From Bifidobacterium oedipodis (GTDB taxonomy: Bacteria; Actinomycetota; Actinomycetes; Actinomycetales; Bifidobacteriaceae), in the NCBI RefSeq assembly GCF_012932425.1, contig NZ_JAAIII010000001.1:434001-498000 (forward strand): DNA of 64,000 bases, given 5' to 3'. Below are positions 25,917 to 35,906 of the stretch, piece by piece. Below the pieces are notes generated by a model, which was given only the letters and a program-made list of their open reading frames with translations, did not search any database and was not told the origin of the DNA. Numbering within the stretch: position 1 is the first letter of the stretch; each line of letters starts with the position of its first letter. The position numbers and the translations under genes are program-made.

Positions 25917-27208
25917 GTCGTCTCTCCTTGCTGGGTCATGGCATCATGGTCTTTGGCGTACCATGAGGCCTTTGGTATCGAGACGAATACACGCCAGCCG
26001 ATGCCATAATGGCCGGCTGACCATATACCGTCGAGCGCGCGGACGCGGGATTCCATGTCCGCCAATCCCATGCCGCGAAAATCACGCGCCCTCTTCGCAC
26101 TGAGCTGTTCGTCATCATTGCCACCATTATCCTGCACGACCAGTTGCCAGAACGCAGGGAAATCCTGTAATGTCACTGTCGTCTCAGTGGCCATGCTATG
26201 TCGTGCGGCATTAGACAGCGATTCTCGGATTATCGCGGAAAAACAGCGAGCAACAGGCGCAGGAGCATCAACAATACTGTTGTGTACGACGACATGCAGA
26301 CGACCGGTCGAACGTGTGGCTTGCTCTATCCATGCAGCAAAATCAACTCCTGAATCGTCAAGATCGTGCACCGAACGCCGCATCATCGTCATCGCCTCGT
26401 CAAGAGTGACGTGAATATCAGCGAACGCCTGCGCGGATACATCGTCATGCCGTGCGTCGGCAAGCACACGGGCCGCCTGAGTCTGCATGATCGCGCGAGT
26501 GAGCAGATGCCCCACATTGTCATGAATATCCCGCGCGATGCGCGTGCGCTCGCTTAGCAAAGCCGTATGTGTGGCCTCCATGCGATCTTCATGGGCATCG
26601 GAGAGTTGCTGCCGAAGCGCCCGCACGCTGCTACGACGTTCGTCCTGTGTTCGTCTAAGCTGGCTTGTGGCCAGCCCCTGCCGATACGCCATCGAACCCC
26701 ATAGGAACGCCATCGTCGATAACAGCATGATGACGGTGCAGAAGATACGCATATCGGGGCGGCTCAGCAGCGTCCAACATGACGGTACGAGCCACAGATA
26801 CCGTGATATCGGCGAGATGAGGAATTGTCGCATTCGAGAATCCGGATGTTGCGGTTTCGTCGGAGAGCAATCGTTGCCGTTACGGGAACGTCCAGCGAAC
26901 CGAGCCATGTCGAATGCGATCACAGGCAAGGCGAATCCGACCATGGGCAGGACACACGAGCATACAAGTGCAAAACATTGTGCAACAGCGGCGGCAATCG
27001 TGAACCGTGTTGCGGTAAACAGCCATTCCGTTATGGCCGCATAGCAAACAACTATCAGCATCAGTGCCACAATCGGCGCCGTCACCGCACCCCTCCATTG
27101 GACGAGCAGCAACGCACATAGCGCAGTCAGCAGCAGCTTGTCCAATAATCCGGTCACAACCATGAGTCTACTCACCCTCATACGCCACGCGATGGTGACG
27201 AATGTCAT
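25913..27208 (-). CDS. NarL-family sensor histidine kinase (LnrJ-like)
   Basis: A 431-residue HisKA_3 kinase with about five to six N-terminal membrane helices (~10-180), a coiled coil, and the phosphorylation site SERTRIARDIHDNVGHLLTRAI (H near 227). It has an HATPase_c domain with IIRESLSNAARHS (N box) and FRGMGLADMESRVRALDG (G box). It has little extracellular domain, so it probably senses within the membrane, as cell-envelope-stress kinases do. It is divergent (97-bp gap) from the ABC genes starting at 27305, an arrangement like LnrJK/LnrLMN. The start codon at 27208 has no strong binding site, and internal ATGs at 27181 or so are possible. Confidence 0.88.
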   Translation of the reverse strand: MTFVTIAWRMRVSRLMVVTGLLDKLLLTALCALLLVQWRGAVTAPIVALMLIVVCYAAITEWLFTATRFTIAAAVAQCFALVCSCVLPMVGFALPVIAFDMARFAGRSRNGNDCSPTKPQHPDSRMRQFLISPISRYLWLVPSCWTLLSRPDMRIFCTVIMLLSTMAFLWGSMAYRQGLATSQLRRTQDERRSSVRALRQQLSDAHEDRMEATHTALLSERTRIARDIHDNVGHLLTRAIMQTQAARVLADARHDDVSAQAFADIHVTLDEAMTMMRRSVHDLDDSGVDFAAWIEQATRSTGRLHVVVHNSIVDAPAPVARCFSAIIRESLSNAARHSMATETTVTLQDFPAFWQLVVQDNGGNDDEQLSAKRARDFRGMGLADMESRVRALDGIWSAGHYGIGWRVFVSIPKASWYAKDHDAMTQQGETT

Positions 27209-27304
27209 TACCTGTACACCATATCGTGAGCGTGGTCACCGGTGTCGAACCCGCTTCATGGGAGATGATGGAGGCAACGACGATATGGAATACGGGAAGG
27301 GACG

Positions 27305-28345
27305 ATGATGAGCGGCAATAACAACAAGCCGTATACATCCGGCGGACAATCGATGGGTTCGACGCGAGGCGACGATACGCCGGCTTCGGCTGTCGCAGTG
27401 CATGGCTTGGTCAAACGGTACGGCGACATGCTGGCACTCGACTATTTCGACCTCGATGTGCATCAAGGCGAGATCTTCGGTCTGCTCGGCCCCAACGGAT
27501 CGGGCAAATCCACGGCCATCAACTGCATCCTCGCGCTGCTGACCTACGACGAGGGCGAGATTCGCGTATTCGGCAAGCCGGTCACGCCGACCAGCTACGA
27601 CGTGAAGCGGCGCATCGGCATCGTGCCACAAAACGTGGCCGTGTTCAACGAACTCACCGTCACCGAGAACATCGACTATTTCTGCTCGCTGTACATCACA
27701 GATCGCAAGCGTCGTACCGAACTGGTCGATCAGGCCATCGACTTCGTCGGATTGGGAGAGTTTCGCAAGTTCCGACCCGGCAAACTCTCCGGAGGTCTCA
27801 AACGACGGCTCAATATCGCCTGCGGCATCGCCCACCAACCGGATCTCATCTTCTTCGACGAACCGACCGTGGCCGTCGACCCGCAAAGCCGCAACGCCAT
27901 CCTCGAAGGCATCCAACGCCTCAACCGCGAAGGCGCGACAATCGTATACACCAGCCACTACATGGAGGAGGTCGAACAAATCGCCGACCGCATCCTCATC
28001 ATGGACCACGGCCGGCATCTCGCGCTCGGCACCGCCGAAGAGCTCAAAGGCATGATCGGCATGGGGGAGCGCATCAGTATCGCGACTTTGGACCTTGACG
28101 ACAAGGTGCTGCAACGGGTGCGCTCGCTGCCGTTCGTCATCGAAGCCGTATGGGATGGCAAAGAACTGGACGTGCGATGCCGTCGAGGCGAGCGAAATCT
28201 CGTCGACCTGCTCGACGTGTTGAACGCTGGAGGCATCAATGTCGGCCATTTGAGCAGCCGGCCGCCCACCCTGAACGATGTGTTCCTCGAACTGACCGGA
28301 ACCGCTCTGCGCGATTCGACCGAACACGCGGAAACCAGGGAATAG
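27305..28345 (+). CDS. ABC transporter ATP-binding protein (LnrL-like)
   Basis: A 346-residue ABC ATPase of the drug-export DrrA/NatA type. Walker A is LLGPNGSGKSTAIN (~65), the signature is KLSGGLKRRLNIACGIAHQP, Walker B is LIFFDEPTVAVDPQS, and the His switch is YTSHYMEE. A ~60-residue C-terminal extension (RPPTLNDVFLELTG) is characteristic of the group. ATG 27305 or 27308 follows GGAAGGGAC. With the two permeases downstream and the divergent two-component system upstream it forms a typical membrane-targeting-toxin resistance module. The toxin is unknown. Confidence 0.88.
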   Translation: MMSGNNNKPYTSGGQSMGSTRGDDTPASAVAVHGLVKRYGDMLALDYFDLDVHQGEIFGLLGPNGSGKSTAINCILALLTYDEGEIRVFGKPVTPTSYDVKRRIGIVPQNVAVFNELTVTENIDYFCSLYITDRKRRTELVDQAIDFVGLGEFRKFRPGKLSGGLKRRLNIACGIAHQPDLIFFDEPTVAVDPQSRNAILEGIQRLNREGATIVYTSHYMEEVEQIADRILIMDHGRHLALGTAEELKGMIGMGERISIATLDLDDKVLQRVRSLPFVIEAVWDGKELDVRCRRGERNLVDLLDVLNAGGINVGHLSSRPPTLNDVFLELTGTALRDSTEHAETRE

Positions 28346-28354
28346 GAGCACGTC

Positions 28355-29662
28355 ATGTGGAGTACGTTCAACGCTGTGCTGCGCCTCGGCATGCGCGATC
28401 GATCCGCTGTATTCTGGATGATCTGCTTCCCGATCATCCTCGCCACGCTACTGCAGGGTGTGTTCGGCGGCATATCTGACCATAACGTGATTGAAACCGT
28501 GCCCGTGGCGGTGGTAAGGAACTCGGCATGGAATGATGCATATGGTGCCGAACGGTTCGTGCAGGCCTTGTCTTCGGCATCGGATGATAACAGCCAAAAC
28601 GACGATATGCCGACACTGATGAGCGTGACCGAAACGGAAGATATGCAACAGGCGGAACGGCTGCTGCAACAAGGAACGTGCCGCGCCATCCTCGCTGTGG
28701 ATGGCGACGGCTATATCGTCATGACCGTATCCGATACGACGGCGGCCCAAGTGCAAGCCGCGCAAGTGAACGGCGGCGATGCCATATCGTTGAGCCTGAG
28801 CGCGTTAAGCAACGTGATCGACGTGTTCAACATGAACAGCGGCATCATCACCGACGCCATCGCCACAGCTTTGCGAGATAATCCACAGTTGGCAGGCGAT
28901 CCCGACTTCTGGAAGACAATTGCCGACCGTGTTGGAGGCGTATCGAGCGGTACCGACGCCGATACTTCAGATGCGAATAACAACGACATCACAGGATCCT
29001 TCACCACGGAAACCACGCTTACCCGTTTCACTCCCGAGCCCATGGCGCGATACCATTTCGCGCTTCTGGGCATGGTCGTCATGCTGTGCATGCTGTTCTC
29101 CTGCTTCCCCCTGGTGTATATGCAGGCGAATCTGACCGATAGCGGTGCGCGCATCAGCGCCGGTGCGCTACCGAAATCACGCATGGTGATAGGCATATTC
29201 CTATCCGGATGGCTGCAGGCGTTCATGGCTTCCAGCATCGTGTTCCTGTATACCCGCTATGTGCTTGGCATCACCGTCGGTGGGCGCGAGCTTTTGGCCG
29301 AAGTCGGGCTGCTTGTCGCCTCGCTGGCCGCCAGTGCCATGGGATTGGCGCTTGGAGCGATACCCAGACTCTCGCTGAATGCAAAGAACGCGGTGGGAAT
29401 CGCATTTGCCGTAGGATTATCCGTTCCCGCAGGGCTTATGGGCACCACGTCGATGGAACTCAACGACCTAATCCAACGTGACGCGCCCATCCTCCATCTC
29501 ATCAGTCCGGTCAAACAGGTGTCGAATCTGTTCTACGACCTGCTGTACTACGACAGTCTCGTCCCATTCGCCCAGACCGTCATCATTCTGCTCGTCATGT
29601 CCGCGATCGCCATGATCGCAGCGACGGCATTGCTGAGGAGGCAACGCTATGAACACCTGTAA
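28355..29662 (+). CDS. ABC-2 type permease (LnrM-like)
   Basis: A 435-residue permease with one N-terminal helix (~15-35), a ~190-residue extracytoplasmic domain (EIVETVPVAVVRNS-like segment to ~215) and five more helices from ~225, the YhgE/ABC-2_3 layout. TAGGAG precedes the ATG. It overlaps the next permease by 14 bp. The two permeases should form a heterodimer energised by the upstream ATPase. Confidence 0.85.
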   Translation: MWSTFNAVLRLGMRDRSAVFWMICFPIILATLLQGVFGGISDHNVIETVPVAVVRNSAWNDAYGAERFVQALSSASDDNSQNDDMPTLMSVTETEDMQQAERLLQQGTCRAILAVDGDGYIVMTVSDTTAAQVQAAQVNGGDAISLSLSALSNVIDVFNMNSGIITDAIATALRDNPQLAGDPDFWKTIADRVGGVSSGTDADTSDANNNDITGSFTTETTLTRFTPEPMARYHFALLGMVVMLCMLFSCFPLVYMQANLTDSGARISAGALPKSRMVIGIFLSGWLQAFMASSIVFLYTRYVLGITVGGRELLAEVGLLVASLAASAMGLALGAIPRLSLNAKNAVGIAFAVGLSVPAGLMGTTSMELNDLIQRDAPILHLISPVKQVSNLFYDLLYYDSLVPFAQTVIILLVMSAIAMIAATALLRRQRYEHL

Positions 29663-30950
29663 AGCCGCGTTTCTGATCATCAGGGCGCATATGGCCGTGA
29701 TTCTGGGCTACCTGGTTGCCTGCAGCCTGCTGATGGTTATTCTCGCCATCGGAGTGGTGGTCGCTTTAGGCAATGAAAACGGCGATACTGCGGACACCTT
29801 CCAGTCGACAACGGTCGGCATGGCGGTCATCGATCGGGATGATGCTTCGAATCATGCGTTCAAACGAGGACTCGAACGCGCTCTAGGTGAGAACGCGACA
29901 TTCCTTGATGTGCGTGACGCCAAACGTGACATGCAGGATGCCGTGGCCACCGATCAGGCCAAACTGCTTGTCGTCATTCCGCAAGGGTACGCCGAACGGT
30001 TCGCTCAAGCAGCCCGTAACGGGGGAGCGATGCCGACCGTCGAAACGGTGACCAGCTTCAGCTCCGGCTCGGCATCCATGGCGAGTATACAAGTCAATGG
30101 GTTCCTTTCGACGGTGCGCGCCGCGCTTAGTGTGGATGGGAACATCTCAATCAACGAGGCCATCAATCGTGTGATCGAACAAAAGTCTCATCTGCCGAAA
30201 GTGGCCGTGCAAGCCATGAGCGTCGATAGCGATGGTGACAATGCGTCAAAACGAAGTTCGGCGGTATCGGTCAGCGCATTCATCGTGGTGTCCGGCAGCA
30301 TGATCTATTCAATGCTGGCAGTGATGACACTGGCCGTCGGCCTGGTGGTGTCACGGTTCAACGAAGGATTGGTGCGTGAGCGTCTGGGAGCGGCGCCGCA
30401 ATCGGCTGCTGGCGTCGGAGGTGGCGTGTTGGCTGCCAGTCTGATCATGGCAATGGTCGTTTGGATATACCATGTAGCGCTGGTGCTGATTGTCGCTGCC
30501 GTCATGCCGGGAGGCCTGTCGGCATTGAGACCGGATAGTGTGGGCTTGTCTTTGATTGCAATCGCGGCGCTGAGTCTGATGACATTGGCATTCGGTTTCA
30601 TGGTCGGACAGTTCGGATTGTCACCGAACGCCACCAGTGGCGTGTCCAATGTGATGAGCTTGTCGATGACTTTCCTTTCCAGCGCGTGGATTCCATCGTC
30701 CTTGATGCCCGATGCCATGGTGACCGTAGCCAAATTTACACCCGGCTGGTGGTATGTGGAGGCCATTTATCAGGCTTTCGGCGGACGTGACGCCGCCATC
30801 GCCGGAGCCCCTGATTTCAACGGTTGGTACGAATCAGTCGGCATAGTGCTGCTGTTCGCACTCGCCTTCGCGTCCGTAGGGCTGGCCTTCAGTCGGCTGC
30901 GTCAGCTCAATCCCACAGGTTCCGGCGCAATGCTGACCCAAGTGATGTGA
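29649..30950 (+). CDS. ABC-2 type permease (LnrN-like)
   Basis: A 433-residue permease of the same layout as its upstream neighbour: helix at ~13-38, an extracytoplasmic domain ~40-205 (TTVGMAVIDRDDASNHAFKRGLERALG), then five helices from ~215 (VVSGSMIYSMLAVMTLAVGLVV to VGIVLLFALAFASVGLAF). GAGGAGG lies upstream of the ATG inside the preceding gene. It is the last gene of the operon and is followed by an intrinsic terminator. Confidence 0.85.
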   Translation: MNTCKAAFLIIRAHMAVILGYLVACSLLMVILAIGVVVALGNENGDTADTFQSTTVGMAVIDRDDASNHAFKRGLERALGENATFLDVRDAKRDMQDAVATDQAKLLVVIPQGYAERFAQAARNGGAMPTVETVTSFSSGSASMASIQVNGFLSTVRAALSVDGNISINEAINRVIEQKSHLPKVAVQAMSVDSDGDNASKRSSAVSVSAFIVVSGSMIYSMLAVMTLAVGLVVSRFNEGLVRERLGAAPQSAAGVGGGVLAASLIMAMVVWIYHVALVLIVAAVMPGGLSALRPDSVGLSLIAIAALSLMTLAFGFMVGQFGLSPNATSGVSNVMSLSMTFLSSAWIPSSLMPDAMVTVAKFTPGWWYVEAIYQAFGGRDAAIAGAPDFNGWYESVGIVLLFALAFASVGLAFSRLRQLNPTGSGAMLTQVM

Positions 30951-30958
30951 TACGAAAA

Positions 30959-30988
30959 GGGCTTGCGATTCTGATGAATCACAAGCCC
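30959..30988 (+). terminator. intrinsic terminator of the ABC operon
   Basis: GGGCTTGCGATT (30959-30970) pairs with AATCACAAGCCC (30977-30988), with one mismatch and a 6-nt loop, followed by ATTTTATG. It starts 9 bp after the permease stop. Confidence 0.75.
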
Positions 30989-31029
30989 CGATTTTATGAA
31001 AAGCTTTGTTAAGCGGCTGGCTCCGGCGG

Positions 31030-31092
31030 GAGAAAGCCCACTGGGCTTTCTCTTGATCCGCCTCGCGCGGACTGAGATCGAAGTCAGTCCGC
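31030..31092 (-). terminator. two adjacent hairpins after the xanthine permease gene
   Basis: GAGAAAGCCC (31030-31039) and GGGCTTTCTC (31043-31052) form a 10-bp stem with a 3-nt loop. GCGGACTGA (31067-31075) and TCAGTCCGC (31084-31092) form a 9-bp stem touching the permease stop codon. Read on the minus strand they follow the end of the permease in series. Confidence 0.65.
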
Positions 31093-32445
31093 TTATGCTT
31101 CCTTCGCGGCCTGTGGCGCACTCAAGAAGTGCTCTTCGCTGGGCAGAACGAAGTTGAGGATCACAGCCACCACGAAGGCGACGGCGATGCAGTTCGAGGC
31201 GAAGATCTGCTGGAACAGAGCCGGGAAATGCACGAAGATGTCACTCACCTGGGTGAAGCCGATACCGATGGTCAGGCTCAGTGCGGCGATGGTGATATTG
31301 CGCTGCGAGAAGCCGGCCTCGGCGATCATCTGGAAGCCGGAGAGGATGATGTTGCCGAACATCATGATCGTGCAGCCGCCGAGCACGGCCTGCGGCAGTG
31401 AGTTGAACACTTCGGCGATGGCGGGCACGAAGCTTGCCACGATAAGGATCAGACCGCCGGAGAGAATCACCTTGCGGTTGACGACCTTGGTCATGGCCAC
31501 AAGTCCGATATTCTGTGCGAAGGAGGTCAATGGCAGGCATCCGAACAGGCCGGACACCGTGGAAATCAGACCGTCGCCTGCGATTGCGCCTGCAGTTTCC
31601 TTCTCCGTGGGCAGACGGTTCAGGCCAACCTTGGTCAGAGCGGCCGTGTCGCCCAGCACCTCAACCGAGGAGACGACATACAGCAGGCCGAGGGAGATAA
31701 TCGCACCCCAATCGAATTCAGGCTTGAACGGCATGAACTGCGGCACGGAGACGATGGCGAGATCAGTAAAGCCGGAGAAATCAACCTTGCCCATGCAGAT
31801 TGCCACCACATAGCCCACCACAAGGCCGAACAGCACGGACAACTGCTTGGCGGTGCCCTTCATCAGGAGCTGGAACGCGAGGCAGGCCACAAGCGAGATA
31901 AGCCCAAGCGTCAGGTTCTGCCAGGAACCGAAGTCCTCGGCACCGTCGCCACCACCAAACGAAGTCGCGCCCACGGTAAGCAGCGAGAAGCCAATCGAGG
32001 TGACGACGATGGCCGAGACGATCGGTGGCACGAAACGACGCCAGTACTTGGCCGTGAGGCCGAGCACAAGCTCCAGAATGCCGCCGACCAGCACGGCGCC
32101 GACGACCGCGCCATAGCCTTTGTCGGCGCAGATGGCGACTGCGGCGGCCACATAGGTGAACGAAATACCGGTCACCATCGGCAGACGCGAACCGATGCGC
32201 CATACTGCATACAGCTGCAGGCAAGTGCCGAGACCCGCCACCAGCAGGCCGGCCTGGATCACGGCGGCCGACTGCTCGGGGCTCATCTTCGCGGCCGAAG
32301 CCACGATGAAAATCGGGGCAAGGTTCGCCACGAACATCGCCATCACATGCTGCAGGCCGAACGGAATACCTTTCCAGAACGACACCGGGGCATCGAGCGA
32401 GGTCAACGCCTCCATCGAAATGCCCTTCTTCTTCTCTTCAGACAT
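31093..32445 (-). CDS. pbuX: xanthine/uracil NCS2 family permease
   Basis: A 450-residue nucleobase:cation symporter-2 with about 14 helices. The family motif is QNIGLVAMTKVVNR, with SSVEVLGDTAALTKVG and GGCTIMMFGNIILSGFQMIAEAGF nearby. Pairing with xanthine phosphoribosyltransferase supports xanthine as the substrate. AGAGGAAACC lies upstream of the ATG. It is 45 bp downstream of xpt on the same strand. Confidence 0.85.
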   Translation of the reverse strand: MSEEKKKGISMEALTSLDAPVSFWKGIPFGLQHVMAMFVANLAPIFIVASAAKMSPEQSAAVIQAGLLVAGLGTCLQLYAVWRIGSRLPMVTGISFTYVAAAVAICADKGYGAVVGAVLVGGILELVLGLTAKYWRRFVPPIVSAIVVTSIGFSLLTVGATSFGGGDGAEDFGSWQNLTLGLISLVACLAFQLLMKGTAKQLSVLFGLVVGYVVAICMGKVDFSGFTDLAIVSVPQFMPFKPEFDWGAIISLGLLYVVSSVEVLGDTAALTKVGLNRLPTEKETAGAIAGDGLISTVSGLFGCLPLTSFAQNIGLVAMTKVVNRKVILSGGLILIVASFVPAIAEVFNSLPQAVLGGCTIMMFGNIILSGFQMIAEAGFSQRNITIAALSLTIGIGFTQVSDIFVHFPALFQQIFASNCIAVAFVVAVILNFVLPSEEHFLSAPQAAKEA

Positions 32446-32490
32446 GGTTTCCTCTCTAGTTTGCGATGAATATGCTGTGCGAGCAGTCGT

Positions 32491-33069
32491 TTAGCGGAAT
32501 TCGATTCGGCCGGTTTCGGGATCCATGGACTCGACGATGGCCAATGAATCCACGTCGTAGCCTTCGGCGCGAAGTGCGTCACCGCCGCCTTGGAAGCCCT
32601 TCTCCACAGCGATACCAATGCCTTCAACCGTGGCACCTGCCGCCTTGCACAGGTCGATCAGACCGCGCAATGCTTTGCCGTTGGCAAGAAAATCATCAAT
32701 AAGCAGCACATGATCGCCAGGATTTAAATACTTTTTGGAAACGATCACCGGGAATTCCTTCTGCTTGGTGAAGGAATAGACGGTGGTGGAATACTGTTCG
32801 CCGTCGAGGTTGATCGACTGCGCCTTCTTGGCGAATACCACCGGCACGTTGTCGAAATGCTGTGCGGCGCAGCAGGCGATGCCAATGCCGGATGCCTCGA
32901 TCGTCAGGATCTTGGTGATGTGCTTGCCGGCGAAATGCTCGGCCCAGGCCGCGCCCATGCGATCGAACAGTCGCACATCGCACTGATGGTTCAAGAAGGC
33001 GTCCACTTTCAGCACATTGCCCGCCTTGACGGTGCCTTCGCTTTGGATGCGTTCCTCAAGTTCCTTCAT
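32491..33069 (-). CDS. xpt: xanthine phosphoribosyltransferase
   Basis: A 192-residue type I phosphoribosyltransferase that makes XMP from xanthine and PRPP. The PRPP motif is [14 protein letters not shown], and the segment [14 protein letters not shown]...LNHQCD...[25 protein letters not shown] is the Xpt signature. The ATG at 33069 is chosen for AAGGGA upstream. An in-frame ATG at 33216 would add an unrelated 49-residue leader. No guanine riboswitch core was seen in the 167-bp upstream gap shared with pcrA, only a 9-bp imperfect hairpin at about 33121-33149. Confidence 0.9.
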   Translation of the reverse strand: MKELEERIQSEGTVKAGNVLKVDAFLNHQCDVRLFDRMGAAWAEHFAGKHITKILTIEASGIGIACCAAQHFDNVPVVFAKKAQSINLDGEQYSTTVYSFTKQKEFPVIVSKKYLNPGDHVLLIDDFLANGKALRGLIDLCKAAGATVEGIGIAVEKGFQGGGDALRAEGYDVDSLAIVESMDPETGRIEFR

Positions 33070-33236
33070 AACGTTCCCTTGCGTCAGTATGGTTGATGGA
33101 TTCGCAAAAGGCATGACTGCCCCCGCATATTGTGTTAAGCATACGCGGGTCGAATGACTCGGCTGCGACACGAAGGATGACGGGGACTTCTGGTAGATAT
33201 GAATGTCGCATATCACGCTTAAGGCAGGGGAGGAAT

Positions 33237-35897
33237 ATGTACGACGAGCCGGAAGTCATCGCCCGTTCCGCGGCCGAGCTGGTGGGCGATCTGAACCCGC
33301 AGCAGGCCGAGGCCGTGCAGTACCAGGGGCAGGCGCTATTGATTGGCGCCGGCGCTGGTTCGGGCAAGACGCGCGTGCTCACCCGTCGTATCGCCTGGAT
33401 CCTGAGCCAGTTCGGCGCATGGCCCAGCCAGATTCTCGCCATCACCTTCACCAACAAGGCCGCGGCCGAAATGCGCGAACGTTTGGAAGGTTTGATCGGC
33501 CCAGTGGCCCAGCGCATGTGGGTGTCCACTTTCCATTCGGCCTGCGTGCGCATCCTGCGCCGTGACGGCAAGTCGATCGGTTTGAAATCCGGTTTTTCGA
33601 TTTATGATTCCGCCGATTCCGAGCGTCTGGTGAAAATCATCGCCACCGAATTCAATCTGGATATCAAGCGCTACACGCCGCGTTCGATTCTGGGTGCCAT
33701 TTCTGACCTGAAGAACAACCTGACCGGTTGGAAGGAATATTTGGCCGTTCATGCGCCTGACTTCACGCCCGGCCAGCGGGGCTACCAGTTCGGCCACGCC
33801 GGCGACTTGGAAGCCATTCACGCGGTTATCTACGCTGAATATGAGCATCGCCTCGCCCTGGCCAACGCCGTTGATTTTGACGACCTGATCGGCCGCACCG
33901 TCGAATTGCTGCGCACTGATCCCGCAGTAGCCGAATATTATCATCATCGGTTCCGCTATATTCTGGTGGACGAGTATCAGGACACCAACCATGCCCAGTA
34001 TGTGCTTGTGCGCGAACTTGCCGGCGTGGATGCGGGGGAGCGCTCTGACGCTTCCAATGCCGGCGGTATCACGCGATTCGCCGGTAAAACCGGCCCCGCG
34101 TGGATTACCGTCGTGGGCGATTCCGATCAGTCGATTTATGCGTTCCGTGGCGCGGATATTCGCAACATCCAAGACTTCGAGCAGGATTTTCCGAATGCGA
34201 AAACCATCATGCTCGAGCAGAACTATCGTTCCACGCAAACGATTCTGGATGCGGCCAACGCGGTGATCAAGAACAATGAGGGGCGCAAACCCAAGAAGCT
34301 GTGGACCGCGATGGGAAAGGGCGAGCCAATTGTTGGCTACGCCGCTGATAATGCTCAGCAGGAGGCCCAGTGGGTGGCTGGCGAAATCGCTCGTTTGCAT
34401 GCCGAAGAGGGTATCGCCTACTCGGATATGGCCATTATGTACCGTGCCAACGCGCAGTCCCGTTCGTTGGAAGAGGCCTTGATCAACGGGGGAGAGCCCT
34501 ATCAGCTGGTCGGCGGCACGAAGTTCTACGAGCGCAGGGAGGTCAAGGATGCGCTGGCCTATTTGCAGTCGTTGGTCAATCCCGATGACGATGTGAACCT
34601 GCGCCGTATTCTCAACGTGCCCAAACGTGGACTTGGCGATCGCGCCGAAGGCATACTGTTGGCGTATGCACGTGAGCATGGCACCAGCTTCTTCTATGCG
34701 CTGATGCACTTGGATGACATCGAGAACATGCCCACACGAACCGCCACCCAGCTTCGGGCCTTCCGCGATCTAATGGCCTCGCTGTCGCAGTTCACCCGCG
34801 CCCATGACACCAAGCCCAGCGAAGTGGTGGCCGAAGTGCTCGACAAATCCGGGCTGCGCGCGGAACTGGAGAAGTCCGTGGATCCACAGGACGCCTCTCG
34901 TTTGGAAAATCTTTCCCAGCTGCAATCCACCGCCGCTGAATTCGAGCAGAACACTCCCGATGCCACGCTGGCCGGTTTCCTCGAAACCACGGCGCTGGTG
35001 GCCGACTCCGACCAGTTGCCCGGTGAAGGCGAGGATTCCGGCAAGGTCACGTTGATGACTTTGCACACTGCCAAGGGTCTGGAATATCCGGTGGTGTTCC
35101 TGACGGGTCTTGAACAAGGCACCTTCCCCCATTCGCGTTCGATGGAGGACACCACCGAACTGCAAGAGGAGCGTCGCTTGGCGTATGTGGGCATTACGCG
35201 TGCCAAGCAGCGCCTGTACGTCACGCGCGCGGCCGTGCGCTCCCAGTGGGGGCAGGCCGCCGATATGATGCCCAGCCAGTTCCTTGACGAGATTCCCGCC
35301 GAACTGATTGATTGGAAACGCCGCGAAGCCGGCGTTGAACGCATGCGTGCCGGATGGGAGGGTTCCGGCGATGCCTTCGACGATGAGTTCGGAGGCTGGG
35401 ATGATGATGTTTCCGGCGTGACGTTCGGTGGGTCTTCCTATGGTTCGCGTTCCCGTTATGGCTCAAGCTCGGCGTATGGTTCACGAGGTTCGGGTTCAAC
35501 GTTCGGCGGATCTTCCTATGGTTCCGGTTCGTATGGTTCTTACGGTTCCGGCAGTCGCCGTGCTTCGTCGGCCTCGTTCGGATCCCGTTATGGTTCTGGC
35601 CATGGGGCGAGCTCATCTGGCACGTCACGTTCCAGCTCGTATGGGCAGACTCGCGGCAGCAAAGTCACCACACGCCACACCACGCCTAAAACCACGGCTG
35701 CTTCCGCCGTGTCCAAGGACAATGGTCTTAATATTGCGGATTTCGCCATCGGCGACAAGGTAACACACGACAAGTTCGGTCTCGGCACCGTCGTTGACGT
35801 GCAAGACAAGGGCCGCAACTCGGTGCTCACCGTAGACTTCGGCTCCGCCGGCACCAAACGTCTCATGTTAAGAGTGGCACCGATCGAAAAGCTGTAA
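33237..35897 (+). CDS. pcrA: UvrD/PcrA-type DNA helicase with Ser/Gly/Tyr-rich tail
   Basis: An 886-residue superfamily 1A 3'-5' DNA helicase. Walker A is [15 protein letters not shown] (residues ~37-51), motif Ia [15 protein letters not shown], Walker [14 protein letters not shown] (~243), [21 protein letters not shown], and motif [28 protein letters not shown]...[18 protein letters not shown]. Residues ~728-818 are a low-complexity Ser/Gly/Tyr stretch, and the end ([29 protein letters not shown]...) is the Tudor-like RNA-polymerase-binding domain of PcrA. The ATG at 33237 has GGGGAGGA upstream. It works in repair and transcription-coupled removal of stalled polymerase in relatives. Confidence 0.92.
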   Translation: MYDEPEVIARSAAELVGDLNPQQAEAVQYQGQALLIGAGAGSGKTRVLTRRIAWILSQFGAWPSQILAITFTNKAAAEMRERLEGLIGPVAQRMWVSTFHSACVRILRRDGKSIGLKSGFSIYDSADSERLVKIIATEFNLDIKRYTPRSILGAISDLKNNLTGWKEYLAVHAPDFTPGQRGYQFGHAGDLEAIHAVIYAEYEHRLALANAVDFDDLIGRTVELLRTDPAVAEYYHHRFRYILVDEYQDTNHAQYVLVRELAGVDAGERSDASNAGGITRFAGKTGPAWITVVGDSDQSIYAFRGADIRNIQDFEQDFPNAKTIMLEQNYRSTQTILDAANAVIKNNEGRKPKKLWTAMGKGEPIVGYAADNAQQEAQWVAGEIARLHAEEGIAYSDMAIMYRANAQSRSLEEALINGGEPYQLVGGTKFYERREVKDALAYLQSLVNPDDDVNLRRILNVPKRGLGDRAEGILLAYAREHGTSFFYALMHLDDIENMPTRTATQLRAFRDLMASLSQFTRAHDTKPSEVVAEVLDKSGLRAELEKSVDPQDASRLENLSQLQSTAAEFEQNTPDATLAGFLETTALVADSDQLPGEGEDSGKVTLMTLHTAKGLEYPVVFLTGLEQGTFPHSRSMEDTTELQEERRLAYVGITRAKQRLYVTRAAVRSQWGQAADMMPSQFLDEIPAELIDWKRREAGVERMRAGWEGSGDAFDDEFGGWDDDVSGVTFGGSSYGSRSRYGSSSAYGSRGSGSTFGGSSYGSGSYGSYGSGSRRASSASFGSRYGSGHGASSSGTSRSSSYGQTRGSKVTTRHTTPKTTAASAVSKDNGLNIADFAIGDKVTHDKFGLGTVVDVQDKGRNSVLTVDFGSAGTKRLMLRVAPIEKL

Positions 35898-35906
35898 GCT
35901 TTTCCT

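Noticed and set aside
31030-31092. Two hairpins considered as CRISPR or REP-like repeat
   Set aside because: They have different sequences and lie directly after the pbuX stop, fitting a transcription terminator region.
33070-33236. Possible purine riboswitch ahead of xpt-pbuX
   Set aside because: The conserved guanine/adenine riboswitch core was not found; only a weak imperfect hairpin is present, and the gap is shared with the divergent pcrA.
35400-35660. Repetitive TCTTCCTATGGTTC-like DNA considered as a tandem repeat element
   Set aside because: It is in frame within the helicase gene and is explained by the Ser/Gly/Tyr protein repeat.
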